64,000 nt of DNA from Ariolimax columbianus (GCA_036924085.1 JAVGWX010000013.1:62246157-62310156), one strand, 5' to 3'; numbered from the stretch's first letter, positions 53,000 to 63,010 are shown. Program-made: numbers and translations. The notes: generated by a model from the sequence alone, not told the origin.

Positions 53000-53465
53000 A
53001 AAAACAAAACCTGAGGAAACTATGGTAGAATACCAGCAAACCAAAAAAAAGTGCAAATTTTGAAAACCTGTATTTTTCACGTGGCAAACAGGGCCAGTTA
53101 CCCAAACCTTGCCCTTCGAGTCGAAATATTATATAAAGGTCCTCAGAATACTGTGGACCAATCAAAAAGAAGAATGCAGACAATTGACAAGAGTTGGCAT
53201 AGAGGAGACTGGTTCATAAATTTCATTATGACCAGAAAATGGAAATACTTTGACGACATCAAAAGACACAACGGTTTTAAGAAAACGGTAATGAAAGGTA
53301 AGGTGCCAGGCAAGAGAAGCAGAAGCAGACCAAGATGGCGTTGGCACCAAGATGTCAAGGAATGCTTGCGCATGGCTCTGGAGCAGGCAGGAGAAGAGAT
53401 TGAGCTTCTTTCAGATGGGCTATGATTGGAGCAAGGTTCTGCATAGAACATGGTAAATGATGATT
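53000..53465 (+). pseudogene. LINE-H (RTE-like) C-terminus
   Basis: The plus strand 53051-53425 reads RRMQTIDKSWHRGDWFINFI, MTRKWKYFDDIKRHNGFKKT, MKGKVPGKRSRSRPRWRWHQ, DVKECLRMALEQAG. Upstream in another frame is the RVETFEXKCYRKVLRI-like block. Matches the copies at 24625-25640, 58440-58920 and 63845-64000. Confidence 0.84.
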
Positions 53466-53499
53466 GAAAACATACAAAATACACAGAACTCAGTGGATG

Positions 53500-53610
53500 A
53501 TTGCGGAATTTTATTCAATATAGATTTGAGTGGGCGGTACGAAAAATGTACCCTCACGAAAGTTACAAAAGTGGTCGCCAGGTATGAAAAGGTTGAAGAG
53601 CTCTGATTTA
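53500..53610 (-). repeat. Short dispersed repeat shared with 24045-24125
   Basis: The reverse complement contains 'tttgtaactttcgtgaggg' and 'accgcccactcaaatctata'. Confidence 0.55.
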
Positions 53611-53671
53611 CGCTGATCTTCACCAGGTCTTCTTCACCTTCCCAATTCTTATGTGGTTCCACTCTTGAGCA

Positions 53672-54480
53672 ATGGTAGGAAGACTAACGTCTGGTCAGGT
53701 AACAAATACTCATCAGACATGTTAGTCAGGGTCAGGTAACAAATACTGATCAGACATGTTAGTCAGGGTCAGGTAACAAATACTGATCAGACATGTTAGT
53801 CAGGGTCAGGTACAAATACTCATAAGACATGTTAGTCAGAGTCAGGTAACAAATACTCATCAGACATGTTAGTCAGGGTCAGGTAACAAATACTCATCAG
53901 ACATGTTAGTCAGGGTCAGGGAAAACATACTGATCAGACATGTTAGTCAGGGTCAGGTAACAAATAGTCATCAGACATGTTAGTCAGGGTCAGGGAAAAC
54001 ATACTCATCAGACATGTTAGTCAGGGTCAGGGAAAACATACTGATCAGACATGTTAGTCAGGGTCAGGGAAAACATACTGATCAGACATGTTAGTCAGGG
54101 TCAGGGAAAACATACTGATCAGACATGTTAGTCAGGGTCAGGTAACAAATACTCATCAGACATGTTAGTCAGGGTCAGGTAACAAATACTCATCAGACAT
54201 GTTAGTCAGTGTCAGGGAAAACATACTGATCAGACATGTTAGTCAGGGTCAGGGAAAACATACTGATCAGACATGTTAGTCAGGGTCAGGGAAAACATAC
54301 TCATCAGACATGTTAGTCAGGGTCAGGGAAAACATACTGATCAGACATGTTAGTCAGGGTCAGGGAAAACATACTGATCAGACATGTTAGTCAGGGTCAG
54401 GTAACAAATACTCATCAGACATGTTAGTCAGGGTCAGGGAAAACATACTGATCAGACATGTTAGTCAGGGTCAGGAAAAA
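53672..54480. repeat. Minisatellite, 37-bp unit, about 21 copies, head of G-rep
   Basis: The unit 'gttagtcagggtcaggtaac' plus 'aaatactcatcagacat' alternates with a 'ggaaaacatactgatcag' variant. Confidence 0.95.
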
Positions 54481-54596
54481 CATACTGGACAAGACCCTCA
54501 CCTTGGCTTCCTAGAAGCCCTCTCTGGAAACGGGCTGTTTTCATGGCAGCCTGGCTAACGATGTGAGGGATTGGCGTGATCCCCGTAGTAGTGAGT

Positions 54597-54910
54597 TTTT
54601 TTTTGTTGCTTAGATGTTTGCCTCACTAGTTTCTACTGGCGGAGGCGCGCCATTTTCCACCCCAGACCGTAGTCAATTGGGCGATATCAGGACGCATAAA
54701 CCAGTGCTTGGATGCATGTGTGCATCTGTATGTACATATGTTAGGTTTGTGCGCCCTCAGAAGCTAGCCCAACCAAAGTGCAATGGAAGGGCTTTACCAC
54801 GAGGGCGCGTGTGAAAATGTGCAAGGGTGTGACTGTAGGACAGAGTCAAATGAAACTGAGTGAGGTAAGAGAAGAGAGAGAAGGGGAAGAGTGGTCCCCA
54901 GGGTGAGCAT
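54597..54910 (-). mobile_element. 314-bp poly-A-tailed insertion (repeat F) with 14-bp target duplication
   Basis: The direct repeat ccgtagtagtgagt lies at 54583-54596 and 54911-54924. The insertion starts with a poly-T, so it is a minus-strand retroposon with an A tail. Its 3' half matches 13364-13520. No Pol III promoter boxes and no coding domain were recognised. Confidence 0.82.
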
Positions 54911-55149
54911 CCGTAGTAGTGAGTGACACGCAGATGAAGCCAAGCATAGCACAACCGTCTGGAGGATCCAGGTCCACCTTCATCAGCATGCTCGGGATGT
55001 GAGGAAATCTACTACAACCTGCCACTTAACGTCCTTTTATGGGTGCACAAAAGAGTAACCTACTCATTGTGGGAAATCGCAAACAATACTCCTGAGCATG
55101 TCTGGTTATATTTCATGATATACCAACAGGTAAACTTTGAAGCTACAAT

Positions 55150-55975
55150 AACAGCAAGATAAACATTTCATGTTACATTAATTAACAATAAATGATAAAT
55201 GCACAGGCTGTGGATAATTGTAACAAAAAGAACAAAAGAAGTCAAATTGTTTAAATCTTCAATATATGAGCACTATGGTCAAAAATATCTACAAGATGTT
55301 CAACACTTCACACACCTGGGAAGCAAAATAACACAAGATGGAGATGCCACGAAAGAAATTTCCACTAGAATTGCTTTGGCCTCGTATGCCTTAATCAGCT
55401 CACCAACATCTGGAAATCAACGACACTGAACAAACATACCAAGCTCAGACTATTCAACTCGATCGTAATATCAGTCCTGACATATGGATGTGAAAGCTGG
55501 AAGACAACAAAAGCGCTGGAAAACAAACTAAATATCTTTGAAAATAAATGTTTAAGAAAATTATTGAATATACACTGGGACCTGTTCATTACTAATGACT
55601 CGATTAGAACAGACACAAACCAACTATATGTGTCGACCATCATCAGGAAAAAACAACAGACATACATCGAACATGTCCTTAGAATGAACATCAACCGTCT
55701 TCCATTACAAGCACTCGAATGGACACCACGAGGCGTTCGGAAAAGAGGGAGACCCAAGGAAACTCTCAGAAGAACAATCATCCGAGAGGGCTCAACTATG
55801 GGCCTCAGCACCATACAAGATTTAAAAACAGTGTCGTCACACCGTTCCAACTGGAGATCATTTTTTTCTGCCTTATGTGCTGTATTTGGGGTGCGAAACA
55901 TAGAGAGATGGCCAAAAGCAAAATACAGCACTCAACAATCATCTCGTCTAAGATTTCTCCCTCTCTCAATGAGTT
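55150..55975 (+). pseudogene. RTE-like LINE polymerase C-terminal region
   Basis: The plus strand reads LQDVQHFTHLGSKITQDGDA, TKEISTRIALASYA, then after a frameshift near 55390 LRLFNSIVISVLTYGCESWK, NIFENKCLRKLLNIHWDLFI, RKKQQTYIEHVLRMNINRLP, LQALEWTPRGVRKRGRPKET, LRRTIIREGSTMGLSTIQDL, SNWRSFFSALCAVFG. This covers thumb to C-terminus of an RTE-like polymerase. Only one or two frameshifts are evident, so the copy is fairly young. Reverse transcriptase catalytic motifs are absent because of 5' truncation. Confidence 0.87.
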
Positions 55976-56564
55976 AGGGACTGGCAAATTTAAAATGAGT
56001 GACCTCAACATGCCATTAACCGGATGCAGATCTTGTTGGTAGTCGCAAATGCATCATCATTTTAAACATCACTACAAAATGTTCAGATTCACATAAACTG
56101 TGAGATTTGTTAGCATAGCAGACAATCAATATCTCCACCGTCCACTCGCGCTGCTGATCACGTTTCAATGAACTCGACTCGACATCTGAGTAGTTCTCGG
56201 TTAGACATAATAAAGCCACTATTTCTTTCCTGGCATGTCAACAACAAAAACGGCAAGAAAAGGTTGTGCATAGAGCTAGCAAACCTCACCATGCAATAAC
56301 CATTGCCACCGAAGAAGCACTGCAAGCGACTGAATTCAGGATTCCTTAAAAGCTGGTTAGGGCAAACCAAATGAAGTGTTGGACCTATGATCCCCCACCT
56401 GGAGTGACAGCATAATGATGATAAATGAAACAAAAGTCTACCAAACCATCTATCATTAACTATTTTATACTCGATGCGGCTGGCACTGGTGACATGGTAC
56501 AAGCCATCAGTTTCTGTTTAATTGAGTTGAAATCGGTACCAGTATCAAAGCACTAACATAAGCC
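55976..56564. other. Unassigned
   Basis: The 114-codon minus frame (56158-56502) has no recognisable domain. Around 56255-56295 is the shared short block 'ggttgtgcatagagctagca'. Confidence 0.4.
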
Positions 56565-56720
56565 AGTTACATAGCAACAAACTCTCGTTGGTTAGAAGAC
56601 CTGAATTGTAACCTGACGCTCTGTGCATGCATAGCCTTTGTTTAAAATATCATGACATCCATCTGGTATATATAATTATCTTAAATGTGTCAAAATCAAC
56701 CTTTCTGTCCGATAACAATT
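56565..56720 (+). repeat. Dispersed repeat shared with 2440-2620
   Basis: 'ctctcgttggttagaagacc' and 'gacgctctgtgcatgcat' align with the 2.4-kb copy. Confidence 0.5.
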
Positions 56721-56764
56721 TTATACCAAAACCTGAGAAATGATATTATTTGATAATCCATCTG

Positions 56765-57000
56765 GATTATAGCTGGCTGCTTGCATCAGGGTCAGTGATC
56801 CATAACTGACCAAGACCCTATTCTGCCTTCAAGTGGCGGCCCTGGAAACAGACTGGAATCATGCAGCCTGGTTAAAAGATTAGGGATTAAGAGGAAAGGC
56901 AAACCAGGTCCTAATAATGCCGCGCTGAAATTGGTCGGATGTGTCAGGGCGAAATGTGCAGATATCACAGCTTCACTGTAAACTACAAAATCGTCACAAT
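56765..57000 (+). repeat. Diverged A-rep copy
   Basis: Same order of blocks with many changes: 'gcttgcatcagggtcagtga', 'accaagaccctattctgcct', 'aggcaaaccaggtcctaata', 'cggatgtgtcagggcgaaat'. It is closest to 62045-62345 and perhaps an older subfamily. Confidence 0.65.
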
Positions 57001-57129
57001 GACTACTGGCTGACCCACAATACAGAAAGTAAACAGACTATCATATAGCCAAAAGGACTTTGACAGTCATGACGTACCTGGGGTACAAAGAAAGAAAAAA
57101 ACGCAACCTTCCAAACATGTTTTAAACAG

Positions 57130-57360
57130 TAGCTTGAGATGGTTAAGTGACACGGCTCATAATCCGAAGGTGCTGGGTTCACTCCCCAATCACAGTATCG
57201 ACCGTTACCCCAAGGAAGTAAACCCTTAGAAAATACAGGAGGAAGCAGGCCCTTACATAAAATGCATGTTCAAATCGGATGCACTGGCCGACAGGTGCAA
57301 CATAAAAACATAGTGCAACGCCTTGAGGAATAGGGGAATAAGGCGAACACACACAAAAAA
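57130..57360 (+). mobile_element. SINE-B copy
   Basis: Head 'agatggttaagtgacacggc', B-box 'gggttcactcccc', body and a tail 'gcgaacacacacaaaaaac'. Confidence 0.87.
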
Positions 57361-57507
57361 CAGTGGCTAAAGAGGGTTATGCATGGAACTAGCTACTGGA
57401 TCATGTTACAGAAACCGATACTGTTAGTGCTCGGATATGTACGAGCTCTGATATGTTAGTGCACGGATTCAGCCTTCTGTACAAGGTGAATTAAGGAACT
57501 GCGGAAT
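57361..57507. other. Spacer
   Basis: Contains the shared short block 'agagggttatgcatggaact'. Confidence 0.4.
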
Positions 57508-58025
57508 TGCCTTGGCAAAACCCTTACATACGCTGTCAGACTTCAGTTCCCAAATACAAGGCTCAAGTCTCTGCTATTGGAACAATGTGTCTTACCAAAG
57601 CCTGTACATACACAGTCGCCTTCAGCTCTTATATTCAAGTCCCCACTAGCAGAACAAAATGCCTTACCAAGACCTTTATATACACAGTCGACTTCAGGTC
57701 CTACATTCAAGTCTCCGCTATCAGAACAAAGTACCTTACCAAGGCCTTTATTTACAACATAAGACTTCAGTTCCTAAATCCATATTCCAGTCTCTGCTAT
57801 TGGAACAATAGTCTTGCTACAACCTTTATATGCATGCCAGACAACAGCTCCTAAATCCAAGACCAGGTCTTTCAGGACATAGTGCCGTACCAAGACCCTT
57901 ACGTACAGCTCCTAAACCTAAGGCTTCAGTCTCTCAGGACATAGTACCGTACCAAGACCCTTACAAAAACTGTCACACTTCAGCACCTAAGTCCAAGATT
58001 CCAGTTTCTGCTATCGGAACAAAGT
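57508..58025. repeat. Degenerate tandem repeat, about 72-bp unit, seven copies
   Basis: The unit has 'caagtctctgctattggaac', 'ccttaccaaggcctttatat' and 'cttcagctcctaaatcc'. The last unit overlaps the 3' end of the candidate host exon at 57987-58254, so the array may have grown from the exon-intron border. Confidence 0.87.
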
Positions 58026-58254
58026 GATCCCTGAGTTGCACTAACACAATTGTCTTGTCCACGTGGGACCTCTTAACTGGGTCCACATTGCCGGGGGTCC
58101 ACCGATGAACTATTGTGCCCTCCATTCCTTTTCTGGGAGCCCACTCCTTCCAGCCGCTCTTACCTCCGACAGCCCTCCAGTCATCGTTGGGCCACAGAAC
58201 ATCAGCTCGCTTGGCAATGTTGATGGAGTCGTAGACTAGACTTGTGTCCATAAT
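57987..58254 (-). CDS. Candidate host-gene exon, downstream of 61359-61549
   Basis: A minus-strand open frame follows an acceptor-like 'cttttatatctgaag' at 58255. It reads IMDTSLVYDSINIAKRADVL, WPNDDWRAVGGKSGWKEWAP, RKGMEGTIVHRWTPGNVDPV, KRSHVDKTIVLVQLRDHFVP. The composition looks like a conserved globular protein, with mixed charged and aromatic residues, unlike the repeats around it. A possible donor 'ttag|gtgctg' gives an end near 57987, but the 3' border lies inside the tandem array and is uncertain. I do not recognise the family. The start phase (0) matches the end phase of the upstream exon. Alternatively it could be an unknown element-encoded domain. Confidence 0.6.
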
Positions 58255-58439
58255 CTTCAGATATAAAAGAAAGGTAAAATAGAAAATGTAAATTAACCTT
58301 TACACTGCAACCTTTACACTGCCACATTATTTTTTCAGCACATTTGACTACGGTTGTTGGCTTTGAGAGCCTGTAACCTTTTAATTTGTTGGTCTATAGA
58401 TATAATTTTGTTGTGTGTAGAGACATAGACTGAACAGCC

Positions 58440-58920
58440 TGAAGAAATTATGGCAGAGCCCCTACAAAATGATAAAAGTTAAAGACTTGAAAGCCTGTGT
58501 TTTTCCTGTGAATCATGGACAATTACCAAAACTTCCAGACAAAGAATCGAATCCTTTGAGACAAAATGTTACAGAAAGATCCTCAGAATACCGTGGACAG
58601 AGAAAAAAACAAATGTAGACATTCGGCAATAGTTGAGCATAGAGAAGAACTGGTTTATCAATTCAATTTTGGCTAGAAAATGCAAATACTTTGGTCACAT
58701 CAAGAGACACAACGGTCTTGAGAGAACGGTGATGGAAGGTATGGTGCCAGGCAAAAGAGGAAGGGGTAGACCAAGAAGACGATGGCACCAAGATATCCAG
58801 GAATGCCTGGGTATGACTGTGGCGGAGGGTGGAGTTTTGGCAAGGGAACGAGTTTCTTTCAGACAGACTGTGATGGGAGCGACGTTCTATAAAGGACATG
58901 CTACATGATGATGAGAGACA
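58440..58920 (+). pseudogene. LINE-H (RTE-like) C-terminus
   Basis: The plus strand 58633-58908 reads EKNWFINSILARKCKYFGHI, KRHNGLERTVMEGMVPGKRG, RGRPRRRWHQDIQECLGMTV, ending VMGATFYKGHAT and a stop. Upstream frames carry RIESFETKCYRKILRIPW. This is the clearest version of the LINE-H tail in the window. It is truncated at the 5' side and frameshifted near 58620. Confidence 0.87.
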
Positions 58921-58989
58921 TAGATTGACAAAGAACGTTTTGGTGTTTCTGTTGTGTGTGCGCTAGTTTCTAAGATACAAGTAGATGAA

Positions 58990-59530
58990 GGTGATAGTGT
59001 TGAAAAAACAACATTGAATGAATTGAGGGCAGTTCTGGCAAAGATGTCTGAAGGGTCCTAGAAAGCAGTGTTTCCGTGGATACCAATACATTTTAACATC
59101 AAGGGAAATGAAGATGCCAACAGTTTAACCAAAGAGGCTGTGAAACTGATACAGATAGAATACCTGATCAATTAGAAAGAAGCAAAAGTCAATACAATGT
59201 AAAGTGGTGGGAAGAACATCCCAAACACCACACAGATGATGGATCTACCAACTGTCCAGAAAAGACCAGGTTATCATACTACGTCTCCGATCTGGCCACA
59301 CCAGAATGAGATAACCACCTTTACACCAAATTCAAGATATTTACCACGACAATCATGTTACTGCAGCCTGGCAAACATTGGCAGCAGCACATGTACTTCA
59401 AGACTGCCCCCCAGCACACAGATCTGATGAGAAGGATGTGGCCCAGGTCGATTCTCCTCGAGGAAAAACTGTGTTATGGCCCTGAAAAAAGGCCGTAGCA
59501 TTTATTGAAGAATCTGCAGTTCCAGTTTAA
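58990..59530 (+). pseudogene. LINE-N tail, heavily decayed
   Basis: The broken frames retain FPWIPIHFNIKGNEDAN (end of RNase H), LRSGHTRMR-like, HLYTKFKIFTTT and RSDEKDVAQV-like pieces in the order of the intact tail at 52290-52870. Confidence 0.72.
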
Positions 59531-59644
59531 ATATGCAATGATCGGAGAGGAAGCTTAATAATTCCAATTGTTGAGGTCTTCTGGGAGGACATATAGGGCT
59601 AATGAGTAAAGGGTGCCTACCGTTGCAGCGATCATACGGTCAAC

Positions 59645-60000
59645 AGGATAAGTTTGATTTGTTGTTGAATGTCCACAATGAGTAAGTTTACTCTTTTGTG
59701 CGTCCTGGAAAGGAGGTTAAGTGGCGGGTTGCAGTAGCTTTCCTCATATTCTGAACGTGCTGATGAAGGTAGACCAGGGCCCTCCAGGCAGTTGTGCTAT
59801 GCTTGGCTTCATCTGTGTTTCGCTCACTACTACGGGGATCACTTCGATACCTCACCTTGTTAGCCAGGCTGCCATGAAAACAGCCTGTTTCCAAGAAGGG
59901 CTATCAGGAAACCAAGGTGAGGGTCTTGTCCAGTATGTTTTGCCTAAACCTGACTAACATGTCTGATCAGAATATTTTGCCTGACCAGTTGTTAGTATAT
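59645..60000 (-). repeat. G-rep copy
   Basis: Starts with the reverse of the CAA tail ('gatttgttgttgaatgtccac'), then 'gcttggcttcatctgtgttt', 'cttgttagccaggctgcca', and ends with one or two head units ('ctgactaacatgtctgatca'). Confidence 0.87.
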
Positions 60001-60245
60001 ATTGAACTCTGATAGACACTGCCACGTGCAATTATGGAGCACTCAAGCAAACACCAAAACATATTCAGCAAGAATGCCCTACCTATGCAGACCAAAGAGA
60101 GGCAGTCTGGCCCAGGGGAGCGACCATGCTCGAAAAGCTGTGGGAGACCGGCGAAGACCTGAAACGCACAGTCTCCCCCGTGAACCTCACCGTACTAAAA
60201 GCAAAGCACAGTTGACCGATGAAGAAGAAGAAGAATTTAACTGAT
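60001..60245 (+). pseudogene. LINE-N C-terminal tail ending in GAA repeats
   Basis: Frames give HIQQECPTYADQREAVWPRG, ATMLEKLWETGEDLKR and LTVLKAKHS, then a 'gatgaagaagaagaagaat' tail. It abuts the G-rep head. In other LINE-N tails the same knuckle and W-P block precede the GAA tail. Confidence 0.82.
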
Positions 60246-60850
60246 AAAAGAAAGATTGTCCAGTCGAAAGCGTAAATTCATATATCTACTTGGGCCAAGA
60301 GATCACAAACTCCCATTCAATTAATTGAGAGATCTCACGGAGGATAACAGTTGTCTGGCTCAACTTCAAGTATATTAAACCCATACTACAACAGATACAA
60401 AACAACAACGCTAGGGCTCACACCTCCAACAGTGTGGTTATTCCAGCCATGGTATATGGCTACGAGGTGTGGAACCTACAGACGGCTGATGCAGATAGAC
60501 AACGCAAACCAAATTCGCAATGCAGAGATCAGACTTTGAACTTCCTTCTCTGACATCATAAATGTCTCACTGTTACAAAAATACAGATGGGCCGGCTGAG
60601 TGATGCGCATGCTGGATAACAGATGGACACGTAGAGTGACATTGCGGTGGTCATACAACTTTAGCCGCCCTTGCGAGCGACCGAGGATGAGGTGGAGAGA
60701 TGGCATAATGGAGGCCCTAAACCCAACATGGTACACCAAGGCAAAAGAGCAAAATGAGTTTACTCAACATGTGGCTACCTGGCATCAGACACCCGTGCCA
60801 AATTGAATAATAAGATTTAGAAATATAGATATTAGAGAAGAAAACTATCT
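60246..60850 (+). pseudogene. LINE-Q 3' region
   Basis: Plus-strand pieces: LGQEITNSHSIN, RRITVVWLNFKYIKPIL, VVIPAMVYGYEVWNLQTADA, LLQKYRWAG, a stop, VMRMLDNRWTRRVTLRWSYN, ERPRMRWRDGIMEALNPTWY. The Y-G-E-W and RWAGHVxRM blocks place it in the reverse transcriptase thumb to C-terminus of a LINE. The copy at 10700-11130 is the second member. Confidence 0.77.
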
Positions 60851-60879
60851 GATGTACAGAGATTTTTAACAACTCCCCC

Positions 60880-61165
60880 CCCAGTAGCGCAGTGGTTAAT
60901 GCACTGGCTTCCCAGTTAGGTGATCAGGGTTCAAGCCTCAGTTGGTGCAGAATTTATTTCTGATCGCAAACAGGCTCCTGTGGTCAACCCAGTCGCAGAA
61001 ATTGGGTTCCAAAAAAATCTGGGACGTAAAGGCGGCTGGCGTGATGCTGACCACATCATCCACTAACTGCCGTGGGCTACAAAGTAATATGGGCCTAACA
61101 CCATATTTCCTATGCGCCAAATGGCATAACGGGATCTTTACTTACTTTTATAGCAGAAACTGCCG
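60880..61165 (+). mobile_element. tRNA-headed SINE, distinct body
   Basis: Head 'cagtagcgcagtggttaatg' (A-box) and 'cagggttcaagcctcag' (B-box), then the body 'gcgtgatgctgaccacatca' and 'tgccgtgggctacaaagtaa'. The head is close to SINE-C but the body differs. Confidence 0.8.
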
Positions 61166-61169
61166 TGAT

Positions 61170-61345
61170 GGATGAAGTGTTCCTTTCCTTCCCTAACGGC
61201 AGGTCAGGTGCCCATTTACAAATGAACCCCTTTACAGCTGGGTTGACTGGAGCGTGACGGTAGCGTGAATTGAACCCCATACCTTTCCCTTGAAATTAAT
61301 CAGATGCCTCCTTCTGTACTAATGAGGTTAAAGCCCCCACGTCAC
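61170..61345 (-). repeat. SINE-C-like body fragment
   Basis: 'gtcaggtgcccatttacaaa', 'cagctgggttgactggagcg' and 'gtgaattgaaccccata' parallel 7900-8010. Confidence 0.55.
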
Positions 61346-61358
61346 CATCTCAACTTAC

Positions 61359-61549
61359 CGTAACTCTGTGAGGCAGGCTGTCCTTGAGTGTGGACTCACT
61401 GATCAGGCTGGTGATGGTAGCCAATGGTGCAAGAGCATTGACCTTACTGGCCGAAGAGGCGGTTGATATCAAGCTGCCACGATTTCCCAGTTGTTGCAAA
61501 GGGATTTCTATCTGTTGTGAGTTGTTGATAGTCAGACGAGGAGTCGAGC
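61359..61549 (-). CDS. Candidate host-gene exon, 191 bp, with consensus splice sites
   Basis: On the minus strand, a pyrimidine-rich acceptor 'cttgttctccctcctag' ends at 61550 and a textbook donor 'acg|gtaagt' sits at 61359/61358. The frame is open throughout: STPRLTINNSQQIEIPLQQL, GNRGSLISTASSASKVNALA, PLATITSLISESTLKDSLPH, RVT. It starts after two bases of a codon and ends in phase 0, which joins in frame to the 58254 exon. The Ser/Thr-rich, weakly hydrophobic composition suggests part of a large protein. No family is recognised. An A-rep copy (61590-61740) lies about 40 bp upstream of the acceptor. Confidence 0.65.
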
Positions 61550-61589
61550 CTAGGAGGGAGAACAAGGTCATTGATAATCTTGCAGTCAT

Positions 61590-61740
61590 TTTGGGATGTG
61601 TTGGACCGAAAGGTGCAAATATCGCAGTCAAGCTGTAAACTATGACACAACACATTCCGTTCTCTGGACTACTTTCTGCTACTTAAGCCCTTTCAGTATT
61701 TGGTAGTGGGAGATTGAAAATGAACGAAGCCAAGCCATAT
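61590..61740 (+). repeat. A-rep 3' part
   Basis: 'gggatgtgttggaccgaaag', 'tgcaaatatcgcagtcaagc', 'cctttcagtatttggtagtg', end 'gaacgaagccaagcc'. Confidence 0.85.
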
Positions 61741-61756
61741 TGGGAAAGAAAAAATA

Positions 61757-62012
61757 ATGAGGGGACGGCGTGGGCTAGTGGTTAAGTGATACGGCTCTCA
61801 ACCAGAAGGTGCTGGGTTCAATCCCCATCACAGCACCGGCCGTTACCCTGGGGAAGCAAAACCTTTAGAAAATGCAGGAGGAAGCAGACTCTTACATAAA
61901 ATATATGCCGAAGAAGGATGCACTGGGCCGACAGGCACAAAATAAAAACATTGTGCAAAGCACACTGCCTTGGGGAATAGAAAAAAATAAGGCCAACATA
62001 AAATTTAAAAAA
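61757..62012 (+). mobile_element. SINE-B copy
   Basis: 'ggggacggcgtgggctagtg', B-box 'gggttcaatcccc', full body, A-rich end 'aaaatttaaaaaaaagaaaa'. Confidence 0.9.
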
Positions 62013-62044
62013 AAGAAAATTAGAAAATTAAATTGATATCTTTC

Positions 62045-62345
62045 AGAAAACCCTTCTTTGGCCTGTAAAGGACATTGTGTCATAGTTTACAGTGCACCTG
62101 CGATATCTGCGCTCTTTGGACCGACACTTCTGGTTTCAGCTGGCTTTTTTAGGGGCTGTGTTTGTCTTCCCACCGTGATCCCTATTCTCTTAGCCAGATT
62201 ACACTAGTGCAGACTGATTCCAGGGCCGCTGCTTGGAGAAGGAAAAAGTGTCTTGATCAGCTGTAGAACGCTCATCCTGATGCAAGCAGCCAGCTAGGAC
62301 TTTTCGACTGCTATCAGTTCATTCACTGTGCTGCATCTTCGACGG
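62045..62345 (-). repeat. Diverged A-rep copy
   Basis: 'gacattgtgtcatagtttac', 'ctgcgatatctgcgctcttt', 'tgatccctattctcttagcc', 'atgcaagcagccagctagga' follow A-rep order with many changes. Confidence 0.7.
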
Positions 62346-62569
62346 ATCGGAAAAAAAAGGTTCATTGTCGGTAATAGCTCACAGGCAAAGTGAGTTATTT
62401 ACTCTTAAATAGCCAGGATGAAAAGAATATGATTACTGTCATCTGAATTTAATGTTATAAAAGATGACTAAAGAGGGTTGTGCTTGGGGCTGGTAACCTC
62501 ATCATGTAAAAAAAACCAAAAAAAACAACATTGCAATTATGATCAGTCCCTGCAAAACACAACGATGAA

Positions 62570-62705
62570 GATCTTGAAAAATGTATGTTCTCCCTGACAC
62601 AGCTTTGAGCAGAACACCCAAGGTTGGTCATACAGTGGATACTCTCCTACCACTGCAATATCAAAGGCGATGAAGCTGCAGACAAACTAGCAAAGTGAGG
62701 AAGCA
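62570..62705 (+). pseudogene. LINE-N RNase H end fragment
   Basis: Reads LVIQWILSYHCNIKGDEAAD and KLAK before a stop. It equals the last RNase H motif (IQWIPSHCNIKGNEEAD in better copies). Confidence 0.75.
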
Positions 62706-62709
62706 AAGG

Positions 62710-63010
62710 CAAAGGTAAAGGCCGCCGTCCATCGTAGACGATGATGGTATAATTAATTTGGCTAGCGCTATTTTTAGTAGCTATTTTAAACTATTTTAGC
62801 TATTAACTGCGCTTTTTATCCTCACTCTCTCGTCTTGTGCCGCCCGACCCCAGTAGCAAGTCAAGGACAAGACGGCTAGGGGGCGACTACGAGATGCAGG
62901 GGACTCCACATCAAGAACCTGTGAAAAAGACGGCGGAGTTCGGAGTCGAACCCACACCACCTGATCACAAGGCTGACGGCTTAACCACTTCATCCCAAAC
63001 AGGAGGAGCT
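62710..63010 (-). mobile_element. tRNA-derived SINE with long body
   Basis: The reverse complement begins 'tgggatgaagtggttaagcc' (A-box) and has 'tgggttcgactccgaactcc' (B-box). The body 'ctcgtagtcgccccctagcc' and 'catcatcgtctacgatgg' follows. One copy in the window. Confidence 0.72.

Larger units (their letters stand above)
53660..55085 (+). repeat. G-rep copy with long 37-bp head array, interrupted by a 314-bp insertion
   Basis: The head array is at 53672-54480. The body 'ggcagcctggctaacgatgt' and 'cccgtagtagtgagt' is broken at 54597, resumes at 54911 ('gacacgcagatgaagccaag', 'ccaccttcatcagcatgctc') and ends 'ctcattgtgggaaatcgcaa'. Confidence 0.88.
58255..61358 (-). other. Candidate intron packed with repeats
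   Basis: Lies between the two candidate exons. It begins 'ggtaagttgagatgg' (minus strand, donor at 61358) and ends 'cttttatatctgaag'. Its insertions are LINE-H, two LINE-N pieces, G-rep, LINE-Q and two SINEs, all described separately, and most of the LINE pieces run on the opposite strand. Confidence 0.55.

Noticed and set aside
56158..56502. 114-codon minus frame as a possible transposase or host exon
   Set aside because: No motif or splice-site support; part of it contains a short dispersed repeat.
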